Notes: generated from the letters alone by a model not told the origin. A stretch of 64,000 nucleotides of DNA from Mycolicibacter kumamotonensis (GCF_002086285.1 NZ_MVHU01000008.1:1-64000), one strand, 5' to 3'; numbered from the stretch's first letter, positions 35,542 to 44,171 are shown. Translations and numbers: made by a program.

Positions 35542-35565
35542 GCCGCGAGATTGCACTCACGCAGG
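35542..35565 (+). repeat. Left terminal inverted repeat of IS30-type element
   Basis: Begins GCCGCGAGATTGCACTCACG. It pairs with the right end at 21 of 24 positions. The bases immediately outside are GG on both sides, consistent with a 2-bp target duplication (or CGG if the border is shifted by one). Confidence 0.85.
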
Positions 35566-35602
35566 CAAAAGACGCTCAAAGTCAAGCGGTTAGTGCATTT
35601 CC

Positions 35603-36799
35603 TCATGCTGCTTGCTTGATCAGGGCGGCTAGGCGTTGGGCTGGGGTGTCGAGATCCAGGGTGGGTCGGGGCCGGGTGTTGAGCTTGTCTTGGATTCGTT
35701 TGAGGTCGGCTTTGGTGTAGCCGCTGAGGTCGGTGCCTTTTTCGAACCAGAAGCGCAGCAGTCGGTTGGTGTTCTCGTTGCTGCCCCGCTGCCAGGGGGA
35801 ATGGGGGTCGCAGAAATAGACCGGGGCCTGTAGTTGCAGGCTGATGTCGTGCCAGCCGGCCATCTCACTGCCGCGGTCCCAGGTGATGGTGCGGCGCAGA
35901 TGAGCTGGCAGCTCGTTCATCGCCTCGATCATCGCGGTGGCCACCGAATCAGCGGTGTGGTCGTGGGGCAGGTGCAACAAGATGGTGAATCGGGTGCTGC
36001 GTTCGACCAGGGTGCCGATCGCGCTGGCGCATCCAGCACCCAGGATCAGGTCGCCTTCCCAGTGACCGGGCACCGCACGATCGTCAACCTCGGCGGGGCG
36101 CTGGCTGATGGTGATGACGTCACTAAATTTTCCGCGGCGCTCGGTATGGCCGCGGGACTTGCGGCCTGCGCGTTTGGTCGACAAGCACTTGTGCAGCTCG
36201 GCGCGCAGTTGACCGCGGCCTTGCACGTAGAGGCACTTGTAGATGGTTTCGTGGCTCACCCGTGCCAGCCTGTCATCGGGGTGGTCCCGGGCCAACATCT
36301 CGGCGATGAGCTTCGGGCTCCACCCGTCGTCCATCCATCCTTCGATGGCGGCGCACAATGTGCTGTCGTTGAGTTTGAACTCCTTGGGCCGCTTGGCGTT
36401 GTGAGCGGCCCGAGCATGTGCCAGCCCTGCGTGGTAGTCCCCGCCAGGAGTGCTATTCCGTTTGATCTCCCGGGAGATAACGCTGGCATCGCGGTCGAGT
36501 TGGCGGGCAATGTCGGCCTGTATGAGCCCTTGATCGAGCCCGCGCATGATGCGAAGGCGTTCGTCATAGCTGAGCCGGTGACCACGCCCGCCAGTGCCAG
36601 TCAGATCGCCGGGTTCGGCCAGCCCGAGATCGCCTTTGCCGGTCATCAGTTTCATACCGCCAGCTTTGCTCCACCACTGTCGGCCGACATTGCGTGACAC
36701 GCCTAGCTGGCGTTCGGCCTGCATCACCGAGGTGCCAGCACACACCAAATCGAAGAACTGCCTTCGCATCGGCCACGGAGTCGGGAACCCAGTCGGCAT
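35603..36799 (-). CDS. IS30-family transposase
   Basis: 398 aa. Residues about 75-130 hold the IS30 helix-turn-helix (HRLSYDERLRIMRGL; IARQLDRDASVISREIKRNS). The DDE catalytic core follows with GHWEGDLILG (first Asp), TWDRGSEMAGW (second Asp) and NENTNRLLRFWFEKGTD (Glu). The N-terminal about 50 residues (FFDLVCAGTSVMQAERQLGVSRNVGRQW) form a further HTH. The frame is intact and may be active. It moves the element by a circular or dimeric intermediate in known relatives. Confidence 0.92.
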   Translation of the reverse strand: MPTGFPTPWPMRRQFFDLVCAGTSVMQAERQLGVSRNVGRQWWSKAGGMKLMTGKGDLGLAEPGDLTGTGGRGHRLSYDERLRIMRGLDQGLIQADIARQLDRDASVISREIKRNSTPGGDYHAGLAHARAAHNAKRPKEFKLNDSTLCAAIEGWMDDGWSPKLIAEMLARDHPDDRLARVSHETIYKCLYVQGRGQLRAELHKCLSTKRAGRKSRGHTERRGKFSDVITISQRPAEVDDRAVPGHWEGDLILGAGCASAIGTLVERSTRFTILLHLPHDHTADSVATAMIEAMNELPAHLRRTITWDRGSEMAGWHDISLQLQAPVYFCDPHSPWQRGSNENTNRLLRFWFEKGTDLSGYTKADLKRIQDKLNTRPRPTLDLDTPAQRLAALIKQAA

Positions 36800-36854
36800 T
36801 GCAACCTCCTAATCAGCGACGTTGCATTGACCGTATGAATCTGCCCGCGAAAGA

Positions 36855-36878
36855 CGTGCGTGGTTGCAATCTCGCGGC
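36855..36878 (-). repeat. Right terminal inverted repeat of IS30-type element
   Basis: On the minus strand reads GCCGCGAGATTGCAACCACG from 36878 inward; mate of 35542-35565, three mismatches in 24. Confidence 0.85.
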
Positions 36879-36894
36879 GGAATGAAGCCCCGGC

Positions 36895-37677
36895 TTACTC
36901 GACCTTCGCCTTCATCTGGTCGAGGTTGACCAGCACCGGCCACCCGCACACCGACAGCGCGTTGCCGTGTCCGGTTTCGTGGATGTCGAACGCCGACTGG
37001 ATCGCCGAATGGAAACCCTGCACATCCAGGGTCTGATTGACCGCGCGTTTGGCCTGCCGCAGCGCGAACGACGGCATGGTGGCGATGTGCTCGGCGAGCC
37101 GGCGGGTCTCGGCGTCCAGCTCATCGCGCGGAACGACCTTGTTGACCATCCCGGTCTGCTCGACTTCCTGTGCGGTCATCGCGCGCCCGGTGAACAGGAT
37201 CTCCTTGGCCTTGCGCGGACCCAATTCCCAGGTGTGGCCGTGGTATTCGACACCGCCGATCCCCATCAACACCACCGGGTCGGAGAATTGGGCGTCGTCG
37301 GCGGCGATGATCAGGTCGCACGGCCAGCACAGCATCAGCCCGCCGGAGATGCACCGGCCCTGCACCGCGGCGATCGACGGCTTGGGCACGTTGCGCCACC
37401 GCAGCGTGTACTCCAGATAGCGCTTGCACTCGTGCTTGTAGATGAACTCCAGGGTGACCTTGTCGGGCACCGGGCCCCCGCCCTTGAGATCGTGGCCGGC
37501 CGAGAAGTGTTTGCCGTTGGCGCGCAGCACGATGACCGCGACGTCGTCATCGTCGGCGGCGCGGGTCCAGGCCGCGTCGAGTTCGTCGAGCAGCTCGGGG
37601 TTCTGGGCGTTGGCCGCCTCCGGGCGGTTGAGGGTGATCGTCGCGATCCGGTCGGCGACCTCGTAATCGATGTACAT
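36895..37677 (-). CDS. Enoyl-CoA hydratase/isomerase
   Basis: 260 aa from ATG 37677 with AAGGACG upstream; the longer frame upstream is not supported. Motifs ITLNRPEAANAQN, ANGKHFSAGHDLKG (oxyanion hole) and AVQGRCISGGLMLCWPCDLIIAADDAQFSDPV. The unusual HDL and the following WELGPRKAKEILFTGRAM fit the echA-like group of mycobacteria. It is divergent from a TetR gene, with a perfect palindrome in the 186-bp gap, so it is the obvious target of that regulator. Confidence 0.9.
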   Translation of the reverse strand: MYIDYEVADRIATITLNRPEAANAQNPELLDELDAAWTRAADDDDVAVIVLRANGKHFSAGHDLKGGGPVPDKVTLEFIYKHECKRYLEYTLRWRNVPKPSIAAVQGRCISGGLMLCWPCDLIIAADDAQFSDPVVLMGIGGVEYHGHTWELGPRKAKEILFTGRAMTAQEVEQTGMVNKVVPRDELDAETRRLAEHIATMPSFALRQAKRAVNQTLDVQGFHSAIQSAFDIHETGHGNALSVCGWPVLVNLDQMKAKVE

Positions 37678-37723
37678 GGACGTCCTTACTGCGTTGCGGC
37701 ATCGGTACCGGGCGACCCAATGC

Positions 37724-37738
37724 GAGAAGCTGCTTCTC
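37724..37738. promoter_or_regulatory. Operator-like palindrome, site C
   Basis: GAGAAGCTGCTTCTC with perfect 7-bp arms, overlapping a second 10-bp palindrome CTCTTAAGAG at 37736-37745. It lies in the divergent promoter between the enoyl-CoA hydratase (37677) and the TetR gene (37864), so it is a good candidate for autoregulation. It shares GAGAA-N5-TTCTC with sites A and B. Confidence 0.6.
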
Positions 37739-37863
37739 TTAAGAGGAAAGTTACCATCTTCGAAGTCGGGACGGCAGCGCCCAGAACGGCGCCGTCGCCA
37801 CGGCCTCATTCTCCGGTAGGGTGCATTCGTGTTCTCCCAAAATGGCAATTACCGGAGCCGCTG

Positions 37864-38514
37864 GTGAGTAACCCCGAAGAGGAGCCCGTCTGGAAGCAGC
37901 GGGCGGTCGAGCGGTCGATCAAGACCGCGCGCCTGCGGGCCGCCCAGCGCGTTCAGCGATTCCTGGACGCCGCCCAGGCCATCATCATCGAAAAGGGCAG
38001 CACCGACTTCACCGTCCAAGAGGTCGTCGAGCGCTCACGGCAATCGCTGCGCAGCTTCTACCTGCAGTTCAACGGCAAACACGAGCTGCTGCTGGCGCTG
38101 TTCGAGGACGCCCTGAGCCGAACCGCCGACCAGATCCGGGCCGCCACCGAAGCCAAGACCACACCGCTGGAACGGCTCAAAGTGGCCGTCGCGCTGCTCT
38201 TCGAGCTCTCCCGGCCGGACCCGTCGGCCAAGCGCCCGCTGTTCACCGACTTCGCGCCGCGGCTGCTGGTTTCGCACCCCACCGAGGTCAGAGTCGCCTT
38301 CACCCCCTTGCTGGGTCTGCTCACCGAGCTGATGGAGGCCGCCGACGAGGCCGGCGAGCTGCGGCCCGGAGTGAACGCCCGGCGCATGGCGGCGATGACC
38401 ATGCAGACCGTCATGTTCGTGGCCCAGTCCAGCGCCGACTCCGACGATCCGGCGGCCCATCCCCTCACCGCCGACGAGGTGTGGGACTTCTGCGCCCACG
38501 GCATCGCCGACTGA
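37864..38514 (+). CDS. TetR-family transcriptional regulator
   Basis: 216 aa from GTG 37864 with GGAG 6 nt upstream. HTH region: RVQRFLDAAQAIIIEKGSTDFTVQEVVERSRQSLRSFYLQFNGKHELLLALF in TetR order, with the recognition helix around RQSLRSFY. The C-terminal domain (about 90-216) is alanine-rich. It may bind the GAGAA-N5-TTCTC site in its own promoter and, if so, also sites near 11294, 21247 and 54708. An additional half-matching copy lies 60 bp after its stop, before the DUF35 gene. Confidence 0.9.
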   Translation: MSNPEEEPVWKQRAVERSIKTARLRAAQRVQRFLDAAQAIIIEKGSTDFTVQEVVERSRQSLRSFYLQFNGKHELLLALFEDALSRTADQIRAATEAKTTPLERLKVAVALLFELSRPDPSAKRPLFTDFAPRLLVSHPTEVRVAFTPLLGLLTELMEAADEAGELRPGVNARRMAAMTMQTVMFVAQSSADSDDPAAHPLTADEVWDFCAHGIAD

Positions 38515-38573
38515 CCCGCTCTCCCCCGCCCCTCCCCGCGGCTTCCCATGGCGTAGACACATATGCTCTAATC

Positions 38574-38588
38574 GAGAATGTGATTTCC
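38574..38588. promoter_or_regulatory. Degenerate operator-like motif, site E
   Basis: GAGAATGTGATTTCC: perfect left arm, 3 of 5 in the right arm, 38 bp before the DUF35 gene. Weak alone; listed because of the repeated motif elsewhere. Confidence 0.3.
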
Positions 38589-38625
38589 ACGTTGTGTATG
38601 CGCTCCTCTGCGGTGGGCCCCGCCA

Positions 38626-39042
38626 ATGCGTAAAGCCCTGGCTCCCGACGTCACAAACTGGCCCGACGAGAACCCGGCCCTGATCGGCAGTCGATGCGAC
38701 GACTGCGAGGCGACGGTGTGGCCCCGCCAGGACCACTGCCCGCGCTGCAGCGGCCCCCGCATGCAGGATCTGCTGCTGCCCCGGCGCGGAACGCTGGAGG
38801 CGTGGACGACCCAGGGCTTCGTGCCGAAACTGCCCTACGCCGGCGGCGAATCCGCCGAGGGCTTCACGCCGTTCGGGGTCGGACTGGTGCGGCTCGGCGA
38901 CGTGATCAAGGTCGAGGCCCGCCTCACCGAATCCGATCCCGCCAAACTGAAGTTCGGCATGGACGTTGAATTGACCATGGTCCCGTTCTATGTCGACGAC
39001 GACGGAGCCGAGATCCTCACCTGGGCTTTCCAGCCCGTCTAA
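38626..39042 (+). CDS. DUF35/OB-fold protein with zinc ribbon
   Basis: 138 aa. The N-terminal zinc ribbon has two CxxC pairs (RCDDC and HCPRC). The C-terminal OB-fold (about 55-138) ends with PFYVDDDGAEILTWAF. DUF35 proteins pair with thiolase-like partners; in the steroid pathway they form the Ltp2 aldolase complex. The partner gene follows after 14 bp, supporting a joint complex. In this protein the DUF35 domain stands alone, without a fused MaoC domain. Confidence 0.85.
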   Translation: MRKALAPDVTNWPDENPALIGSRCDDCEATVWPRQDHCPRCSGPRMQDLLLPRRGTLEAWTTQGFVPKLPYAGGESAEGFTPFGVGLVRLGDVIKVEARLTESDPAKLKFGMDVELTMVPFYVDDDGAEILTWAFQPV

Positions 39043-39056
39043 GGAGCCAGCGAAAG

Positions 39057-40172
39057 ATGACGGTAGCGAACAACGATGTGGCGATCATCGGCGTCGGCCT
39101 GCACCCGTTCGGCCGGTTCGACAAGTCGGCGATGCAGATGGGAGCCGAGGCGATCCACGCCGCGCTGGCCGACGCCGGCGTCGAGTGGCGCGATATCCAG
39201 TTCGGCGTCGGCGGTAGCTACGAGATCTCCAACCCCGACGCGGTGACGCGGCTGGTCGGGCTCACCGGTCTGCCCTTCACCAACGTGTTCAACGCCTGCG
39301 CGACGGCGGCTACCGCCACCCAGGTCTGCGCCGACAACATCCGCTCCGGCAAGTACGACATCGGCATCGCGATCGGCATGGACAAACACCCCCGCGGCGC
39401 GTTCACCGACGATCCGGCCAAGCTGGCGCTGCCCGCCTGGTACGCCGAGAACGGGCAGTTCGTCACCACCAAGTTCTTCGGCATGAAGGCCAACCGCTAC
39501 CTGCACGACCACGGCATCTCGCAGGCGACGCTGGCCAAGGTTGCCGCCAAGAACTTCCGCAACGGAGCGTTGAACCTCCTCAATTCGACGGTGCTCAACT
39601 ACCCGCTGACCCAGTACATGTTCTGCGCCCCGGATGAGGGCGCCGCGGCGGTGGTCATGTGCCGCGGCGACATCGCCCACCGCTACACCGACAAGCCGGT
39701 GTATCTGAAGGCCACCGAGATCCGCACCCGCACCTACGGCGCCTATGAGGTGCACGGGACGTCGGCCCCGATCGAAGAAGACGTCGCGCCGACGGTGTAT
39801 GCAGCGCGCGCCGCGTTCGAAATCGCCGGTGTGGCACCCGACGACGTCGACGTGGTCCAGCTGCAGGACACCGACGCCGGCGCCGAGGTCATCCACATGG
39901 CCGAGTGCGGCTTCTGCGCCGACGGGGACCAGGAGAAGCTGCTGGCCGACGGCGCGACCGAGATCTCCGGATCGCTGCCGGTCAACACCGACGGCGGGCT
40001 GATCGCCAACGGTGAGCCGATCGGGGCCTCGGGCCTGCGCCAGCTGCACGAGCTGGTGCTGCAGCTGCGCGGCCAGGCCGGTGAGCGCCAGGTGCCGGGC
40101 GAGCCCAAGGTGGGGTTCGCCCAGGTCTACGGGGCACCGGGCACGGCGTCGGCCACGATCGTCACGGTCTGA
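39057..40172 (+). CDS. Thiolase-superfamily protein (SCP2-thiolase/Ltp2-like), atypical active site
   Basis: 371 aa. The nucleophile position is kept (Cys81 in NACATAA), but the usual GHP motif is GEPIGASG (Glu320 in place of His), and the C-terminal CxGGG Cys is missing (YGAPGTASA). Thiolysis by the normal mechanism is therefore doubtful. Together with the upstream DUF35 gene the pair resembles Ltp-type complexes, in which thiolase-fold proteins cleave by retro-aldol chemistry. Whether this one does is inference. Confidence 0.82.
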   Translation: MTVANNDVAIIGVGLHPFGRFDKSAMQMGAEAIHAALADAGVEWRDIQFGVGGSYEISNPDAVTRLVGLTGLPFTNVFNACATAATATQVCADNIRSGKYDIGIAIGMDKHPRGAFTDDPAKLALPAWYAENGQFVTTKFFGMKANRYLHDHGISQATLAKVAAKNFRNGALNLLNSTVLNYPLTQYMFCAPDEGAAAVVMCRGDIAHRYTDKPVYLKATEIRTRTYGAYEVHGTSAPIEEDVAPTVYAARAAFEIAGVAPDDVDVVQLQDTDAGAEVIHMAECGFCADGDQEKLLADGATEISGSLPVNTDGGLIANGEPIGASGLRQLHELVLQLRGQAGERQVPGEPKVGFAQVYGAPGTASATIVTV

Positions 40173-40181
40173 GCCGGCGCG

Positions 40182-41207
40182 TCACTTCCCCAGCGCAGGC
40201 GGCGGCCGATACGTCGGCTCATACCCGTCGACGCGAATCGGGCTGGCCACCAACCGGAAATCGCCGGCCGTGACGATCGCGTGGGTGTATTCCTTCAGCG
40301 CCTCGGGCAGCGTGCGAACCGCGGCGGCCGGGATGCCCAGTGGCCGCAACCGCCGCTCCCAGCCGGCCGCGGTGTCGCCGGCCAGCGCGGCGGTGACGAC
40401 GGCGAGCACCTCCTGGCGACGGGACACGCGCTCGGCCATGGTCGTGAAGCCGTCGATGCCGGCTTCGGTCGCGAAGGCCTTCCAGAACCCGTCATGGGTG
40501 ACGAACAGCGCCAGATAGCCCTCAGCTGTCGGAAACAACTGGGCCGGAACGTAGTACGAGTGCGCTCCGTGCAGAAACCGTTGCGGTTCGATGCCGTCGT
40601 TGAGGTAGGCCGACGCCCGGTAGTTCAGTTGGGACAGCATCACATCCAGCAGCGACACTTCGACTTGGCCGCCGCGTCCGCTGACGATCTGGGCCAGCAG
40701 ACCCAGGGCGGCCGCCATCCCGGTGGAGTTGTCGGCCGACGAGTAGCCCGGCAGCGTCGGCGGGCCGTCCGGGTCGCCGGTCATCGCGGCAATCCCGGTG
40801 GCGGCCTGGATCACGTAGTCGAAGGCCGGTTCGTCACCGCCGTCCAGCCCGAACCCGGTCAGCGCGACGCAGACGATGCGCGAATTGAAGCGCGACAGTG
40901 CCGAATAAGTGAGCCCGAGCCGGCGGATCACCGACGGCTTCATATTCACCAGCAGCGCATGGGATTGCGCGACCAGCTCGCCCAGCCGCGCCTGCCCCTC
41001 CGCCGACCGAAGGTCCAATTCAACGCTGCGCTTGTTGCGGTTGAGACTGGCGAAGTAACTCGGGCCGACCTCACGGGAGATCTCCCCGCCCGGTGGTTCG
41101 ATCTTGATGACCTCGGCGCCGAGGTCGGCCAGCAGCATCGTCGCGTAGGGACCGGCGAGCATCACTCCCACTTCGAGGATGCGGATCCCCGACAGCGGTC
41201 CGGTCAC
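40182..41207 (-). CDS. CaiB/BaiF family CoA-transferase (short)
   Basis: 341 aa, shorter than the 400 typical of the family. Signature ILEVGVMLAGPYATMLLADLGAEVIKIEPPGGEISREVG and NRNKRSVELDLRSAEGQ at the N-terminus, NMKPSVIRRLGL, FDYVIQAATGIAAMTGDPDGPPTLPGYSSADNSTGMAAALG, and YFPTAEGYLALF-type text near 230. It is convergent with the thiolase-like gene and overlaps the LLM oxidoreductase by ATGA/GTGA. With the split mutase it may act on branched or dicarboxylic acyl-CoA. Confidence 0.85.
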   Translation of the reverse strand: MTGPLSGIRILEVGVMLAGPYATMLLADLGAEVIKIEPPGGEISREVGPSYFASLNRNKRSVELDLRSAEGQARLGELVAQSHALLVNMKPSVIRRLGLTYSALSRFNSRIVCVALTGFGLDGGDEPAFDYVIQAATGIAAMTGDPDGPPTLPGYSSADNSTGMAAALGLLAQIVSGRGGQVEVSLLDVMLSQLNYRASAYLNDGIEPQRFLHGAHSYYVPAQLFPTAEGYLALFVTHDGFWKAFATEAGIDGFTTMAERVSRRQEVLAVVTAALAGDTAAGWERRLRPLGIPAAAVRTLPEALKEYTHAIVTAGDFRLVASPIRVDGYEPTYRPPPALGK

Positions 41208-42160
41208 CGAACTTCCTCGGCAAGCGCGGCGATCACCTCGCGGGTGCGGCGCTTGGAGGCGATCAGCTCGTCGCGGTTGGCACCGATCGGCAACAGGCGC
41301 ACCGACAGGTCGGTCACCCCGGCATCGGCGAACTGCTTGAACCGCTTCAGGATTGACTCCTCGTCACCGGCCGCACACAGGTCGCCGACATCACGGGCCG
41401 AACCGCGGTCGAGCAGCCGCTGGTAGTTGGGCGAGGTCTCGGCCTCGGCCAGGATCCGGTTGGCGCGCTCCTTCGCGGCCTCGATCTCGGAGTTGGCGCA
41501 CAAGGTGACCGGGATCCCGGCGACGATGCGCGGCGCGGGTTTGCCCGCATCCGCGGCGGCCTTGTTGATCCGCGGCGCGATGTGTTCGGCGATCGCCTTC
41601 TCGTCGGCCATCCACAGCGAGGTGCCGTCGGCGTGCTCGCCGGCGATCCGCAGCATCACCGGGCCCAGCGCCGCCACCAGCACCGGCATCTTCGGCTCGG
41701 CCCCGAGCGCGGTCGGGTTGTGCACGGTGAAAGTGTCGTTCTCCACGTCGACAGGACCGGGCCCCGACAGTGCCGCGTTGAGCACCTCCAGGTAGTCGCG
41801 GGTGTAGGCGGCCGGCTTGTCGTACGGCAGTCCGAGCATGTCCCGAATGATCCAGTGGTGCGACGGCCCGACGCCCAGCGCCAGCCGGCCACCCGAAATG
41901 GCGTTCACCGAAAGCGCTTGGCGGGCAAGCGCGATCGGATGCTGCGCCTGCAGCGGCACCACGGCGGTGCCCAGCTCGATCCGGGTGCTGTGCGAGGCCA
42001 TCAGCGCCACCATGGTCAGCAGGTCGAAGTCGTCGGGCACCTGGGGCATCCACGCGGTGTCCAGCCCGGCCTCATCGGCCCACTCGATGTCGGCGATCAG
42101 CTTGGCGACCTTGCGCGCCATGTCGCCGCGCTCGGCCCCGATCATCACTCCCAATCGCAT
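41204..42160 (-). CDS. LLM-class (F420-dependent) oxidoreductase
   Basis: 318 aa with the TIM-barrel pattern of luciferase-like enzymes: IGAERGDMARKVAKLIADIEWADEAGLDTAWMPQVPDDFDLLTMVALMASHSTRIELGTAVVPLQAQHPIALARQALSVNAISGGRLALGVGPSHHWI is the typical first half in pieces. The GTAVVPLQAQHP and LGVGPSHH blocks are F420/FMN-binding elements seen in mycobacterial F420-dependent proteins. The substrate is unknown. It lies between a CoA-transferase and the B12 subunit of the mutase, so it may reduce or oxidise the pathway's acyl or alcohol intermediate. Confidence 0.85.
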   Translation of the reverse strand: MRLGVMIGAERGDMARKVAKLIADIEWADEAGLDTAWMPQVPDDFDLLTMVALMASHSTRIELGTAVVPLQAQHPIALARQALSVNAISGGRLALGVGPSHHWIIRDMLGLPYDKPAAYTRDYLEVLNAALSGPGPVDVENDTFTVHNPTALGAEPKMPVLVAALGPVMLRIAGEHADGTSLWMADEKAIAEHIAPRINKAAADAGKPAPRIVAGIPVTLCANSEIEAAKERANRILAEAETSPNYQRLLDRGSARDVGDLCAAGDEESILKRFKQFADAGVTDLSVRLLPIGANRDELIASKRRTREVIAALAEEVR

Positions 42161-42162
42161 GA

Positions 42163-42597
42163 TCAGTTCGCCTCCGCCTGGCCGATGACCCGCCGGACCC
42201 CGGTCACCAGGTCGTCCAACGAGGTTCCGGTGGGAAAGACCGCGGCGGCGCCCAGCGACAACAACTTGGCCACGTCGGACTGCGGGATGGTTCCGCCGAC
42301 CACCACCGCGATGTCACCGCCGTCCGCGGCGCGCAGCGCCTCGACGATGCGGGCGGTCAGCGCGACGTGGGCGCCGGACAGAATGCTCAGCCCGACCACC
42401 GCGACGTCCTCCTGCAAGGCGGTGGCGACGATGTCCTCGACCCGTTGGCGGATGCCGGTGTAGATGACCTCGAAGCCGGCGTCACGCAGGGTCCGCGCGA
42501 CGATCTTGGCGCCGCGGTCGTGGCCGTCGAGGCCGGGCTTGGCGACCAGGACCCGGGCCGGCAGCGGCGCAGAAGAAGCGAGCGGAGAAGTCATCAA
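42163..42597 (-). CDS. Acyl-CoA mutase, B12-binding small subunit
   Basis: 144 aa. Contains the cobalamin-binding set: D24-x-H26-x-x-G29 in PGLDGHDRGAKI (His is the lower axial ligand), SILSGAH, and VVVGGTIP. This is the stand-alone beta domain of split mutases (as in IcmB or archaeal-type methylmalonyl-CoA mutase). It overlaps the large-subunit stop by 4 bp. Confidence 0.92.
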   Translation of the reverse strand: MMTSPLASSAPLPARVLVAKPGLDGHDRGAKIVARTLRDAGFEVIYTGIRQRVEDIVATALQEDVAVVGLSILSGAHVALTARIVEALRAADGGDIAVVVGGTIPQSDVAKLLSLGAAAVFPTGTSLDDLVTGVRRVIGQAEAN

Positions 42598-44171
42598 TAC
42601 ACCACCGGTTGCTGGAATTCGCCCCAGACCGACTTGAGCGCCGAGACCATCTCGCCCACCGTGCAGTAGGCGTTGGCGCAGTCGATCAGGGAATGCATCA
42701 GGTTGTCCTCGCCTTCGGCGGCACGGGCCAGCGCGGCCAGCTTGGCGGCGACGTCGCCGGCGTTTCGCTCGGCCTTGACCCGGGCCAGCCGTTTGAGCTG
42801 GACGTCGCGGCCCTCGGCGTCGAGCTCGTAGGTGGCGATCTCCGGCGGCGGCTCGTCGGACGTGAACTTGTTGACGCCGACGACCGGCCGTTCCCCGGAT
42901 TCGATCTCGTGATGGATCTTGAAGGCCTCATCGGCGATCAGGCCCTGCAGGTAACCGTCCTCGATGGCGCGGACCATGCCGCCGTGGCGCTCCAGGTCGT
43001 CCATGATCTCGATGATGCGTTCCTCGGTGGCGTCGGTGAGCGCCTCGACGAAGTAGGAACCGCCCAGCGGGTCGGCGACCCGGGTCACCCCGGTCTCGTA
43101 GGCCAGGATCTGCTGGGTCCGCAGGGCCAGCGTCGCGGACTCCTCGCTGGGCAGCGCGAACGGCTCGTCCCAGGCCGCGGTGAACATCGACTGGACTCCG
43201 CCCAGCACCGCCGCCATCGACTCATACGCCACCCGCACCAGGTTGTTCTGGGCCTGCGGGGCGAACAGCGATGCCCCGCCGGCCACGCAGCCGAACCGGA
43301 ACATCGACGCCTTGTCGGCCTCGGCGCCGTAGCGCTCGCGCACGATGGTGGCCCAGCGGCGCCGCCCGGCCCGGTACTTGGCGACCTCCTCGAAGAAGTC
43401 GCCGTGGGTGTAGAAGAAGAACGAGACCTGCGGGGCGAACTGATCGATGGTCATCCGCCCGCGCTCCACGACGGTGTCGCAGTAGGTGACACCGTCGGCG
43501 AGGGTGAACGCCATCTCCTGCACGGCGTTGGCGCCGGCGTCGCGGAAGTGCGCCCCGGCCACCGAGATCGCGTTGAATCGCGGTACCTCGGCGGCGCAGA
43601 ACTCGATGGTGTCGGCGATCAGCCGCAGCGACGGCTCCGGCGGCCAGATCCAGGTACCGCGGGAGGCGTACTCCTTGAGGATGTCGTTCTGGATGGTCCC
43701 GGTGAGTTTGGCCCGCGGCACCCCGGAACGCTCGGCGGCGGCGACGTAGAACGCCAGCAGGATCGCCGCGGTGCCGTTGATGGTGAAGCTGGTGCTGATC
43801 TTGTCCAACGGGATGGAGTCGAACAGGATCTCGGCGTCGGCGAGGGTGTCCACCGCCACCCCGACGCGGCCGACCTCCTCCCCGACCTCGGGATCGTCGG
43901 AGTCGTAGCCGCACTGGGTGGGCAGGTCCAGCGCGACCGACAGCCCGGTGCCGCCCTGCTCCAGCAGGTAGCGGTAGCGCCGGTTGGACTCCTCGGCGGT
44001 GCCGAAGCCGGAGTACTGCCGGAAGGTCCAAAGCCGCCCGCGATAGCCGGAGGCGAAGTTGCCCCGGGTGAACGGGTAGGTCCCCGGCGGCGCGGGTTCG
44101 GCGCGTCGGTCTTCCGGCCCGTACACCGGTTTCAGCGGTATTCCCGAGGAGGTCTGCACTGGGTCGTTCAT
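42594..44171 (-). CDS. Acyl-CoA mutase, large subunit (methylmalonyl-CoA mutase-type residues)
   Basis: 525 aa from ATG 44171; TTG 44192 is an alternative start. The TIM-barrel substrate domain begins with YPFTRGNFASGYRGRLWTFRQYSGF and GTAEESNRRYRYLLEQGGTGLSVALDLPTQCGYDSD. At the positions that set specificity it has Tyr53 (RQY) and Arg171 (KEYASRGTW), spaced by 118, as are Tyr89 and Arg207 of methylmalonyl-CoA mutase; isobutyryl-CoA mutase has Phe and Gln there. The Arg contacts a carboxylate. The split domain layout (no C-terminal B12 domain) is Icm-like, so the enzyme may act on a dicarboxylyl-CoA. Confidence 0.9.
   Translation of the reverse strand: MNDPVQTSSGIPLKPVYGPEDRRAEPAPPGTYPFTRGNFASGYRGRLWTFRQYSGFGTAEESNRRYRYLLEQGGTGLSVALDLPTQCGYDSDDPEVGEEVGRVGVAVDTLADAEILFDSIPLDKISTSFTINGTAAILLAFYVAAAERSGVPRAKLTGTIQNDILKEYASRGTWIWPPEPSLRLIADTIEFCAAEVPRFNAISVAGAHFRDAGANAVQEMAFTLADGVTYCDTVVERGRMTIDQFAPQVSFFFYTHGDFFEEVAKYRAGRRRWATIVRERYGAEADKASMFRFGCVAGGASLFAPQAQNNLVRVAYESMAAVLGGVQSMFTAAWDEPFALPSEESATLALRTQQILAYETGVTRVADPLGGSYFVEALTDATEERIIEIMDDLERHGGMVRAIEDGYLQGLIADEAFKIHHEIESGERPVVGVNKFTSDEPPPEIATYELDAEGRDVQLKRLARVKAERNAGDVAAKLAALARAAEGEDNLMHSLIDCANAYCTVGEMVSALKSVWGEFQQPVVY

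Larger units (their letters stand above)
35542..36878 (-). mobile_element. Complete IS30-family insertion sequence
   Basis: About 1337 bp with imperfect 24-bp terminal inverted repeats and one transposase gene covering most of its length. GG flanks both ends. The insertion is between the last ligase of the lactonase operon (stop 35535) and the enoyl-CoA hydratase end (36895), and it does not break either reading frame. The target chosen is unknown. Confidence 0.88.
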
